The notes beneath the pieces are model-generated. The model ran no database searches. It worked only from the letters and a program-made list of their open reading frames with translations, and was not told where the DNA came from. From GCA-2862585 sp965277895 (GTDB lineage Bacteria > Bacteroidota > Bacteroidia > Flavobacteriales > UBA7312): 64,000 nt of DNA. Both the position numbers and the translations under genes were made by a program. The DNA lies in the NCBI GenBank assembly GCA_965277895.1, contig CBDIDR010000001.1, forward strand, positions 1,302,001 to 1,366,000, written 5' to 3'. Below are positions 43,919-51,817 of the stretch, in pieces (the first letter of the stretch is position 1; every line of letters begins with the position of its first letter).

Positions 43919-44987
43919 TTTTAATGTGAAACAATTTGAAATCAGCATTTATCTTATTAAAGATTTGCTTTGTACGCTCAGGATGTGTATCCGTCACAAA
44001 TATTTGCCCAAAATGATGGCGATGAACTAAAGACATGAGATGCTCTACCCTGTTGTCATCTAGTTTATCAAAGATATCATCCAATAATAACATAGGCTTG
44101 TAACCTAAAGCATCTTGCATAAAATCAAATTGAGCTAATTTGAGTGCTAACAAATAGGTTTTTTGCTGACCTTGAGAACCTGCTCTTTTAATCAAATGAT
44201 CATTTAGGTTAAATATTAAATCATCTTTATGCGTTCCTACTGAAGAAAATTGAACGGCTTTATCTTTTTCAAAATTACGCTTTGTCAATTCTAAGTAACT
44301 TTCGTCATTCAATTGAGAATTATAGTCTATGCTCACTTTTTCATTAGTGGCAGAAATTTCGTTGTAATATTTTAAAAAGATAGGTAACAATCGATTCAAA
44401 AACGATTTTCTCTTTTCAAAAATAGTTTGTGTGAGTGGAGCAAGTTGCTCGTCGTATAAAGACAGTGATGAGTAATCTGATTTTAGTGTTTTTAACAATG
44501 CGTTTCTTTGAGCAATTAGTTTGTTGTAGTGAATCACCGAATTAAGGTAATCCTTGTCAAACTGAGAAATGACACTATCCATGTATTTCCTCCTTACATC
44601 ACTTCCTCCAATTAGAAGTTCGCTATCTGTTGGCGAAACCATAACCAAAGGGTATAATCCAATATGTTCAGATAACTTGTTGTAATTCTTTTTATTCTTT
44701 CTAATAACCTTCTTTGAACCAGATTTTACTGCACACTGAATGAGGTCTTTGGCACTATCTTTATCAAAAGTACCCTCAATAGACATAAAAGGCTGATTGT
44801 AAAGTATGTTGAAACTGTCCTGCTTTATAAAGAAACTCTTTGTGAAGGAAAGGTAATGAATAGCATCTAGTAAATTGGTTTTTCCTGAACCATTATTACC
44901 AACAAAACAATTAACGTTTGGATTCAAATCCAAACGGCTTTCAGCATGATTTTTGAAATTTAAAACAGATAATTTTTCTAAAAACAT
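43893..44987 (-). CDS. recF: DNA replication and repair protein RecF
   Basis: SMC-like ABC ATPase that helps RecA loading at gaps. Walker A GNNGSGKT (30-37), the ABC signature near SQGQQKTYLLALKL, Walker B MLLLDDIFDKLD, and the D-loop DDNRVEHL are seen. ATG 44987 gives MFLEKLSVLNFKNH, typical; a TTG one codon upstream is unlikely. 364 residues. Overlaps the downstream DUF721 gene. A promoter-bearing divergent intergenic region separates it from the TPR gene. Confidence 0.96.
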   Translation of the reverse strand: MFLEKLSVLNFKNHAESRLDLNPNVNCFVGNNGSGKTNLLDAIHYLSFTKSFFIKQDSFNILYNQPFMSIEGTFDKDSAKDLIQCAVKSGSKKVIRKNKKNYNKLSEHIGLYPLVMVSPTDSELLIGGSDVRRKYMDSVISQFDKDYLNSVIHYNKLIAQRNALLKTLKSDYSSLSLYDEQLAPLTQTIFEKRKSFLNRLLPIFLKYYNEISATNEKVSIDYNSQLNDESYLELTKRNFEKDKAVQFSSVGTHKDDLIFNLNDHLIKRAGSQGQQKTYLLALKLAQFDFMQDALGYKPMLLLDDIFDKLDDNRVEHLMSLVHRHHFGQIFVTDTHPERTKQIFNKINADFKLFHIKNGAVEKEE

Positions 44988-45074
44988 CAACGTATTTTAA
45001 CTAGCACTAAGTTATCTAAATTTTAACTTAAAATAAGCTATCGTCTGTAAAGTTTTTCAAATGGAAAAAAAAGT

Positions 45075-45082
45075 TATTTTTG
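45075..45082 (+). promoter_or_regulatory. Promoter -7 element for the TPR membrane protein gene
   Basis: TATTTTTG, exact TAnnTTTG match, 18 bases upstream of ATG 45101. No clear TTG at the expected -33 position. Confidence 0.55.
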
Positions 45083-45100
45083 TGGCTCAATTTTAAACAC

Positions 45101-45787
45101 ATGGCTAAAAAGAAGGTAAATAAAACGGAAGAGCAGTTTGCAGCTGTTGAAGAAACGCTAACACGTACAGAACAGTGGGTGGAGAATAATCAAAAACAAC
45201 TCTCTACATTCGTGTTTGGCGTTGTTGCTGTTATTGCTCTTTATCTAGCCTATGATAAATTTTATGTGCAATCTGTAAATGAAGAAGCTCAAACAGAATT
45301 ATTTGTTGCTGTTGAGTATTTTGAAAAAGACTCCTTCAACTTAGCACTTAATGGTGTTAATGATAACTTAGGATTGTTAGATATTATAGACGATTATGGC
45401 TCAACAGATGCTGGTAATTTAGCTCACTATTACGCTGGAATTAGCTATTTAAGAACTGGAGATAATGAATCTGCTATCGAATACTTAAGTGATTTTTCTA
45501 GTGATGATGAAATCATATCTTCTATCTCCTACGGAAGTTTAGGTGACGCATATATGAATATTGATGAAGTTGATGATGCTATAAACTATTGGACTAAGGC
45601 AGCTTTCAATAGTGAAAATGAATTCACCTCTCCTATTTACCTAAAAAGAGCTGCAATGGCGTTAGAGCAAGAAGAAAAGTTCAGCAAAGCAGTAGAATAC
45701 TACACCTTAATCAAAAGTAAGTATTCCACTTCTGATGAGGCGAGAGATATAGAAAAGTATATCAATCGAGCTGAATTAAGAAAATAA
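45101..45787 (+). CDS. Membrane-anchored TPR protein (YfgM-like)
   Basis: 228 residues from ATG 45101 (MAKKKVNKTEE). N-terminal cytoplasmic Lys-rich segment, one transmembrane helix (about 40-58, VFGVVAVIALYLAY) and a periplasmic region with TPR repeats (AHYYAGISYLRTGDNESAIEYLSDF, YGSLGDAYMNIDEVDDAINYW, FSKAVEYYTLI). Tol-Pal/YfgM-like layout; such proteins act as envelope chaperone adaptors. The adjoining terminator hairpin lies between this stop and ribH. Confidence 0.82.
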   Translation: MAKKKVNKTEEQFAAVEETLTRTEQWVENNQKQLSTFVFGVVAVIALYLAYDKFYVQSVNEEAQTELFVAVEYFEKDSFNLALNGVNDNLGLLDIIDDYGSTDAGNLAHYYAGISYLRTGDNESAIEYLSDFSSDDEIISSISYGSLGDAYMNIDEVDDAINYWTKAAFNSENEFTSPIYLKRAAMALEQEEKFSKAVEYYTLIKSKYSTSDEARDIEKYINRAELRK

Positions 45788-45794
45788 TCTAACT

Positions 45795-45820
45795 AAAGCT
45801 CGTTCATCGAGCTTTTTTTT
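45795..45820 (+). terminator. Intrinsic terminator ending directly at the ribH start codon
   Basis: AAAGCTCG TTCAT CGAGCTTTTTTTT: perfect 8-bp stem followed by eight T. The ribH ATG begins with the next base, so the T tract is the whole leader. See findings. Confidence 0.85.
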
Positions 45821-46309
45821 ATGGCAACAGAAAATAAAAACCTTTCTCATTACAATCTAGAAGAAGTGCCTTCTGCTAAGGGCATGAAAATTGGTATTGT
45901 TGTTTCAGAATGGAATGCCAATATCACTGAAAACTTATTTTCAGGTGCTTATGAAGCACTTGTTGAATGTGGGTGTAATAGTGAGGACATTATTAGAAAG
46001 AATGTACCTGGCAGCTTTGAACTTCCTCTTGCTGCTCAATTCTTATTAGAATCTAAAAACGTTGATGCCGTCATTTGCTTAGGAAGTGTTATACAAGGTG
46101 AAACCAAACACTTTGACTATGTATGTCAAACTACTGCAAATGGTATTAAAGATGTTTCTTTAAAATACAACAAAGCCGTTATTTTTGGTGTGTTAACTGA
46201 CAATACCATGCAGCAAGCCATAGACCGCTCTGGTGGCAAACACGGTAACAAAGGTGTAGAAGCTAGTATTACAGCCATTAAGATGGTCAACATGATGAAG
46301 AATTTATAG
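45821..46309 (+). CDS. ribH: 6,7-dimethyl-8-ribityllumazine synthase
   Basis: Penultimate enzyme of riboflavin synthesis; forms the icosahedral lumazine synthase shell. MATENKNLSHYN is the usual Bacteroidota start. Motifs: IVVSEWNANITENLFSGA, PGSFELPLAAQFL, CLGSVIQGETKHFDYV and FGVLTDNTMQQAIDRSGG. 162 residues. No FMN riboswitch is visible: the 33 bases before the ATG are taken up by the terminator hairpin, so it is an isolated gene with an unusual leader. Confidence 0.97.
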   Translation: MATENKNLSHYNLEEVPSAKGMKIGIVVSEWNANITENLFSGAYEALVECGCNSEDIIRKNVPGSFELPLAAQFLLESKNVDAVICLGSVIQGETKHFDYVCQTTANGIKDVSLKYNKAVIFGVLTDNTMQQAIDRSGGKHGNKGVEASITAIKMVNMMKNL

Positions 46310-46324
46310 TCTATAAAGTTTTCT

Positions 46325-46332
46325 TAACTTTG
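46325..46332 (+). promoter_or_regulatory. Promoter -7 element of the decayed secreted protein gene
   Basis: TAACTTTG, exact TAnnTTTG match 20 bases before the ATG at 46353; no clear -33 TTG. Confidence 0.45.
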
Positions 46333-46352
46333 TAGAACTTAAAGTTACTGTC

Positions 46353-47218
46353 ATGAATATCATCAAGCGATTTATCGTTATAATTTTATTTTTCACTTTT
46401 CACAACCTATTTTCACAAGAAATAAATATTTTTATACTTGATGCTTCTAGTAAAGTTGACTCAGGTTATGTTTATAATACTTATACCTCAATAGGCTTCA
46501 ATGAGGTGAACATTATTGAATCGGATATAAACACTTCACTAGATACTGGCACATATGATGTTGCTTTTGTTGCAGAGGGTCACTACTATGATAATAGCAT
46601 ACAAGATTGGGTATTGGATCCAATTCTAGAAGCAGAAAGGCAAATCTTACAAAACTTTGTTGAACAAGGTGGACATCTAGTGTGGATTAGTGAAAACTGG
46701 GAAAGTGGTGCTACCAGTGAACAGTATCAATTAAAACCTATAATAACTTTATATGGAAGTTGGGGGATGGACATGGAATAGTACTTCAATAATCGGGTTG
46801 ATGAAATCTTCCACTCAGTGCATTAGAATACACCCAAGTAGCGGTCCTGGAGGTAATTTCTGTTTCACAGGACACTATAATAACTTCAGAGATAGCATTT
46901 ATAAGAACACAAAAATAAGATGTTCCGTAATTGCAACAAAATTTACACTAGTGACCTTATTGATTTTTCACCTTATGATTATGCTTTGATGAATGTATGG
47001 TATGACAACTCAATTGCTCATCTTCACTCCATTGGATTAGACATTTTCAAAACCTCAATTGGAGGGTTCAATTATTATTTCAGTACTGAGAACGGAATGC
47101 AAACGCTTATATTATAAATGGAACATTTAGAGGCAATAAAGTCGCTGACGGACTATATACGTACAAGCTGAATTATAATACTAGAATAGTAACGGAGACT
47201 GTTCACCTTTTTAAATAA
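46353..47218 (+). pseudogene. Decayed secreted protein gene with three frame breaks
   Basis: Starts with a signal peptide (FIVIILFFTFHNLFSQ) and an amidotransferase-like fold (INIFILDASSKVDSGY ... FVEQGGHLVWISENWESG), then the frame breaks. Break 1: the GGGGG run near 46763 carries one G too many (SWG-WTWNSTSIIG in the next frame). Break 2: near 46935-46955 the frame returns (KIYTSDLIDFSPYDYALM), consistent with an extra AC. Break 3: near 47090-47100 one A is missing, then AYIINGTFRGNKVADGLYTYKLNY runs to a stop at 47218. The last part, with GLYTYKL, resembles a C-terminal T9SS type A domain. The intact neighbouring genes argue for decay rather than sequencing error. Confidence 0.75.
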
Positions 47219-47246
47219 AAAAACCAGCACTAAAGTGCTGGTTTTT
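47217..47246. terminator. Bidirectional intrinsic terminator before tRNA-Ser(TGA)
   Basis: AAAAAAACCAGCAC TAAA GTGCTGGTTTTT: strong stem with tract on both sides. It ends the decayed gene on the plus strand and tRNA-Ser on the minus strand. Confidence 0.88.
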
Positions 47247-47247
47247 G

Positions 47248-47332
47248 CGGAGAGAGAGGGATTCGAACCCCCGGTACATTGCTGTACAATGGTTTTCAAG
47301 ACCACCGCATTCGACCACTCTGCCATCTCTCC
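47248..47332 (-). tRNA. tRNA-Ser (anticodon TGA)
   Basis: 85 nt type II tRNA. Acceptor GGAGAGA/TCTCTCC, discriminator G. Anticodon stem GTGGT/ACCAT, loop CTTGAAA with TGA (UCA). Long variable arm TGTACAGCAATGTACC and T arm GGGGG-TTCGAAT-CCCTC. CCA not encoded. Confidence 0.95.
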
Positions 47333-47341
47333 TGCGGACGG

Positions 47342-47349
47342 CAAAAGTA
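47342..47349 (-). promoter_or_regulatory. Promoter -7 element of tRNA-Ser(TGA)
   Basis: Minus-strand TACTTTTG matches TAnnTTTG exactly, 9 bases before the tRNA. No TTG in the -33 window. Confidence 0.5.
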
Positions 47350-47444
47350 AAATATTTTTGGTTTTTACACACACATTAACCGCAAAAATTACTTATTATA
47401 TTTTCGTAACTTAGCTTAAGATTAATTTTTTAGCCTCATTTATA

Positions 47445-48851
47445 GTGAAAACATCATTCATCTCTTCAAGTATTTACACATTTCTAATGGTGTTTTTTAT
47501 TAGCCATTTATCCCAAGCTCAGTCAGTAAATGCTCAATTTGATGTTGGGAAATTCCAATCTGAAAATAAAACATACATAGAAACCTATCTTTCAATAGAG
47601 GGAAATAGTGTTAATTATGTATTAAACGACAATAATAAATTTCAAAGCTCATTAGTAATTACCATTGAATTAATATCTAATGATAGTAACAGCTTGTATG
47701 ATAAGTACAATCTCAGTAGTCCAGAAATTGATGACACTTCTAATGTCGATTTTGTATTCATTGACCAGCAACGTTATTTTTTAAACGATGGAGATTATAA
47801 ATTGAAACTTAACATTAAAGACAATAATGATAGCAAAAATTCAATCACTCATCAACAAGACTTGACAATCCGAACTCAAAATGGATTTTCCAATATTCAA
47901 TTAGTTGATAATTATTCTGACACTAAAGAGGTTAATATTTTAAGTAAATCCGGCTATGACTTAGTTCCTTTTATCTCTAACTTCTACAATACAAACAATA
48001 AAAAAATCACGTTTTACTACGAGTATTATAACGATACTGAAGAAACTGTACTCCTTCAGACTAAAGTTATTTCTCAATCCAACAATCAGCTTATTAATAA
48101 CTTAGCACTAAATAAAAAAAGTAATAGTAAAACCACGCCAATACTAGCAAGCTTTTCTTTAAAAGATATTCCTACTGGCACCTATTTTCTTGTAACTTCT
48201 GCAATTGATAAAAATAACACAACAATCCACTCTCAAAAACAAGTTTTTTACAAAGTGAATAAAAATATTATTGATACTATTAGCGGAGTTGACGGAACTT
48301 TTGTGTCAAGAATAACAAATAAAGACTCTCTAAAACTTTTCATTAATTATTTGTACCCTATTCAAACTACAACAGAAAGCATTTTTGCGGATAATCAACT
48401 AAACTATGATGATTTAAATATGCTTCAAAATTACTTTTACAACTTCTGGAAAGAAAGAAACCCTTTTGACTCAGAGTTCGCCTGGCTAAGCTACTACAGT
48501 AAAGTAAAAGCTGTAAATAATAAGTTTGGAAATGGTCTTCAAAAAGGGTATTTATCAGATAGGGGAAGGATATATTTATCATACGGTCAACCAAATTCTA
48601 TTTCTGAAGAAGTGTTGCCAAATCAATTTCAACCATTTGAAGTCTGGCACTATTATAGTATTGGTAGTGAACGCAATATTAAGTTCATTTTTAGCAATAA
48701 AAATATGCCTAATGAATACCGCTTGGTATATTCTAATAAATCTGGTGAAGTATCAAACACAGATTGGCTTAACCGCTTTGAAGAAAATTATTATGACGGT
48801 GGTGATGAAGGAGAAAGATCTCCCTTCGATTACTTCAAAAATCCAAACTAA
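47445..48851 (+). CDS. GWxTD domain protein
   Basis: Exported 468-residue protein of the GWxTD family, a Bacteroidota/Chlorobi group of unknown role. The signal peptide (FLMVFFISHLSQAQS, about 6-25) follows a GTG start at 47445. The C-terminal GWxTD module shows DRGRIYLSYGQPNSISEEVL, FEVWHYYSIG and YRLVYSNKSGE. Function unknown; genes for GWxTD proteins often lie near envelope genes, as here (acyltransferase and glycosyltransferase follow). Its stop is 6 bases before the next start. Confidence 0.85.
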   Translation: MKTSFISSSIYTFLMVFFISHLSQAQSVNAQFDVGKFQSENKTYIETYLSIEGNSVNYVLNDNNKFQSSLVITIELISNDSNSLYDKYNLSSPEIDDTSNVDFVFIDQQRYFLNDGDYKLKLNIKDNNDSKNSITHQQDLTIRTQNGFSNIQLVDNYSDTKEVNILSKSGYDLVPFISNFYNTNNKKITFYYEYYNDTEETVLLQTKVISQSNNQLINNLALNKKSNSKTTPILASFSLKDIPTGTYFLVTSAIDKNNTTIHSQKQVFYKVNKNIIDTISGVDGTFVSRITNKDSLKLFINYLYPIQTTTESIFADNQLNYDDLNMLQNYFYNFWKERNPFDSEFAWLSYYSKVKAVNNKFGNGLQKGYLSDRGRIYLSYGQPNSISEEVLPNQFQPFEVWHYYSIGSERNIKFIFSNKNMPNEYRLVYSNKSGEVSNTDWLNRFEENYYDGGDEGERSPFDYFKNPN

Positions 48852-48857
48852 TTTCTT

Positions 48858-49709
48858 TTGAATAGCATACTGTATTTCATTATTAAACTCTACTCATACT
48901 ATCCTACAAAGTGGTTGAATATACTGTCTTGGAAGTTTACTTTGCTTTTACGGATTTTTGGATACAGAAAAAAAGTTATTCTAACTAATTTATCTAACGC
49001 ATACCCTCATAAATCAGAAAAAGAAATTAAAAAAATTGCAAATGATTTCTATAATTATTTTGGACGATTACTAGCAGAATCTTTAAAGTTATTTTCTATT
49101 AACAAAGCTGTATTATCCAAACGAGTTTCATTTAAAAATGATGACTTAATAAGAAACTACCTTAATAATAATAGAGACGTTATAGTTGTAATGGGACATT
49201 ATGGAAATTGGGAATGGGGTTTGCTAGCTACATCCATACATTTTAACAATCAAATGGTGGCTATCTACAAAGAGCTATCATCAGGTTTTTGGAATAATAA
49301 AATGAAAGGTATTAGAGGAAAACTCAGTGCCAGAATGGTAAGCATGAAGGAAAGCGTGAGGTATTTGCTTAAAAAAGAAAATAAAGCCCGTTTAATTGGT
49401 ATAGTTGGTGACCAAACTCCCTCATCTGAAGAGATAAATTACTGGATTAGTTTTTTAAATCAGAAAACTCCTGTATTTTTGGGAACAGAGAAATTGGCTA
49501 AAAAATTAGATAGTCCAGTAATTTTCGCAACAGTAAGTCCTAAAAGTCATGGTTATTATGAAATTGAATTTGAATTAATAACAGAAAATCCTAAGGAAAC
49601 TAAAGAGGGTGAAATAACAAACTTACATTCCAAAAAACTAGAAGAAGATATTAATAAAAACCCAGCCTTTTGGTTGTGGTCGCATAGAAGATGGAAGCAC
49701 CAAAAGTAG
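48858..49709 (+). CDS. Lysophospholipid/lipid A acyltransferase family protein (LpxL/HtrB-like)
   Basis: 283-residue membrane-associated acyltransferase that adds a fatty acid to lipid A or a related lipid. N-terminal membrane segment (LYFIIKLYSYYPTKWLN) after a TTG start at 48858. The catalytic HxxxxD/E motif is in GHYGNWEWG and the later GDQTPSSEEINYW matches the LpxL-type FDQDxG region loosely. The SHRRWKHQK end is typical of LpxL/LpxM. It overlaps the glycosyltransferase gene by 19 bases. Could modify lipid A or an ornithine-type lipid; substrate unproven. Confidence 0.87.
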   Translation: MNSILYFIIKLYSYYPTKWLNILSWKFTLLLRIFGYRKKVILTNLSNAYPHKSEKEIKKIANDFYNYFGRLLAESLKLFSINKAVLSKRVSFKNDDLIRNYLNNNRDVIVVMGHYGNWEWGLLATSIHFNNQMVAIYKELSSGFWNNKMKGIRGKLSARMVSMKESVRYLLKKENKARLIGIVGDQTPSSEEINYWISFLNQKTPVFLGTEKLAKKLDSPVIFATVSPKSHGYYEIEFELITENPKETKEGEITNLHSKKLEEDINKNPAFWLWSHRRWKHQK

Positions 49710-50701
49710 CAGTAGTAATCCTTAATTATAATGGACTTCATTGGCTCAAGACATTTTTAGAAGATGTTATTCTAAAAAGTAAAGAAGCAGAAATCTATGT
49801 TGCTGATAATGCTTCTACTGACGACTCTTTGGATTATGTAAAACAGCATTTTCCTTCGGTAAAAATTGTAGAGAACAAAGATAATACAGGTTATGCCGGT
49901 GGATACAATAATGCTCTCCAGCACATTTGTGCAGACTATTATGTATTATTAAATTCGGATGTAGAAGTCACTGATAATTGGATATCCCCTATTATTGAGC
50001 AAATGGAAAAGGATAAATCCATTGCAGCTTGTCAACCTAAAATCAAAAAATACGACCAAAAGACCCATTTTGAATATGCCGGTGCATGTGGCGGATTCAT
50101 TGATAAATATGGCTATCCATATTGTAGAGGTAGAATTTTCGATAATCTAGAAAAAGATAAGGGGCAATACGACAATCCTATTGAAGTATTTTGGGCAAGT
50201 GGAGCATGCCTATTCATACGTTCTACCGCATTTTATGAAGTTGGTGGCTTTGACTGGGATTTCTTTGCGCATATGGAAGAAATTGACCTCTGTTGGAAAC
50301 TTAAAAATAAAGGCTACAAAATCATGTGTATTCCACAATCAACTGTTTACCATGTTGGCGGCGGAACATTAAAAAATGGAAGCTATTTCAAAACGTATTT
50401 GAATTACAGAAATAACCTTTTGATGCTCTACAAAAATCTAGAGCCAAAAAACCGCTTTAAAATACTATTTACTCGAATGCTTTTAGATGGACTATCCAGT
50501 GCAAAAATGATTTTAGATAAAAAGCCTCATCACATTTTTGCTATTCTAAAGGCTCATATTCATTACTATACTTTCCTCAAACAATTCAGAAAGAAAAGAC
50601 CAAAAGACTACAAAATCTCTTTACCACAAAAGAGTATTGTATTCTCATATTTCTTTGAAAAGAAGCGAGAGTTCAATCAGTTAAACAATAATTTTAGTTG
50701 A
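49691..50701 (+). CDS. Glycosyltransferase family 2 (rhamnosyltransferase-like)
   Basis: Glycosyl transfer to a surface polymer or lipid. GT-A core with VVILNYNGLHWL, VADNASTDDSL (donor), LLNSDVEV (DxD-like), ASGACLFIRS and FFAHMEEIDLCWKLKNKGYK (acceptor). The C-terminal part (about 260-336) is basic. 336 residues. Overlaps the acyltransferase gene by 19 bases, and its 3' end overlaps the cysteine desulfurase gene on the other strand by 25 bases. Motif layout resembles the truncated GT2 at the left window edge. Confidence 0.9.
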   Translation: MEAPKVAVVILNYNGLHWLKTFLEDVILKSKEAEIYVADNASTDDSLDYVKQHFPSVKIVENKDNTGYAGGYNNALQHICADYYVLLNSDVEVTDNWISPIIEQMEKDKSIAACQPKIKKYDQKTHFEYAGACGGFIDKYGYPYCRGRIFDNLEKDKGQYDNPIEVFWASGACLFIRSTAFYEVGGFDWDFFAHMEEIDLCWKLKNKGYKIMCIPQSTVYHVGGGTLKNGSYFKTYLNYRNNLLMLYKNLEPKNRFKILFTRMLLDGLSSAKMILDKKPHHIFAILKAHIHYYTFLKQFRKKRPKDYKISLPQKSIVFSYFFEKKREFNQLNNNFS

Positions 50702-51807
50702 TTGATTGTGTAATCAATTTCTTCTTCAGTATTAAATTTACTAAACGAGAATCTTAGTGAAGGTCTCATCATATCTGCACCAATATTACGTAGAACATGA
50801 GAGCCTAAGTTACTTCCTGAAGAACAGGCACTTCCTCCTGAAGAAGCAATGCCCAGAATATCTAAATTATAGAATAGCATTTCACCTATATCAGCTTGAG
50901 GAAACATAACGTTTAAAACAGTATATAATGACTTCTCAATATTGGCACTCTCTCCGTTAAATTCCACTCCTGGAATTGATTTCTTTAGTCCTTCAATCAT
51001 TCTTATTTTTAAAGACTCTATGTGCTTCCTGTGCTCTTCTAAATCAGAATAAGAAACATCCATAGCCTTGGATAAGCCAACAATTCCATAAACATTTTCA
51101 GTACCTGCTCTCATATTCCTCTCTTGTCCACCACCATATATCAAAGGTTTAATCTTTACATTTTCATTAATATATAAAAACCCATTTCCTTTGGGACCAT
51201 GAAACTTGTGAGCAGCACCAGTAATAAAATGAATATTTATTGTCTTTAGGTCAAATGTGTAATGAGCCATTGTCTGAACGGTATCGGAATGAAAAATAGC
51301 ATCATATTTTTCACAAATATCAGCAACCTTCTCTAGGGATAAAATATTGCCAATTTCGTTATTAGCGTGCATCAAAGAAACAAACGAGCGTTGATTGGTT
51401 TTCAATAGTTCATCTAAATGCTCTAGGTCAACATTTCCTTTATCATCAAGATTAACATAGGAGAGCTTTATCAAGCCCTTTGAAGATAAATCTTCAAGAG
51501 TATGACCAACAGCGTGATGTTCTATTTTTGAAGTGATAGCATGATTAATACCTAAATCAATCATTCCGCAACGAATAGCCATATTATCAGCTTCAGTACC
51601 ACCAGATGTGAAAAATATTTCTCCAGGGGTACAGTTTAAATGTCGAGCAACATTTTTTCTAGCTTTTTCAACTAATGAGCGTGATTCTCTTCCAAAAGAG
51701 TGAATAGATGATGGATTTCCAAAACCATCATTTAAAATTGGCAACATTACCTCAATTACTTCTGGGTCTATTTGTGTGGTAGCAGCGTTATCTAAGTATA
51801 CTTTCAT
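50677..51807 (-). CDS. Cysteine desulfurase (NifS/IscS class)
   Basis: PLP enzyme that takes sulfur from cysteine as a persulfide, supplying Fe-S clusters and tRNA thiolation. Motifs: YLDNAATTQIDPEV, TSGGTEADNMAI, AAHKFHGPKGNGFLY (PLP lysine) and the mobile active-site Cys in SGSACSSGSNLGSH. 376 residues. The usual isc/suf partners are absent from this window; MnmA (5566) would be a user of its sulfur. Convergent with the glycosyltransferase gene, sharing the last 25 bases. Confidence 0.94.
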   Translation of the reverse strand: MKVYLDNAATTQIDPEVIEVMLPILNDGFGNPSSIHSFGRESRSLVEKARKNVARHLNCTPGEIFFTSGGTEADNMAIRCGMIDLGINHAITSKIEHHAVGHTLEDLSSKGLIKLSYVNLDDKGNVDLEHLDELLKTNQRSFVSLMHANNEIGNILSLEKVADICEKYDAIFHSDTVQTMAHYTFDLKTINIHFITGAAHKFHGPKGNGFLYINENVKIKPLIYGGGQERNMRAGTENVYGIVGLSKAMDVSYSDLEEHRKHIESLKIRMIEGLKKSIPGVEFNGESANIEKSLYTVLNVMFPQADIGEMLFYNLDILGIASSGGSACSSGSNLGSHVLRNIGADMMRPSLRFSFSKFNTEEEIDYTINQLKLLFN

Positions 51808-51817
51808 GTTTTAAATT

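Noticed and set aside
47153..47374. Minus-strand open frame across tRNA-Ser(TGA) (GEMAEWSNAVVLKT)
   Set aside because: It reads the tRNA on its own strand; a typical spurious call.
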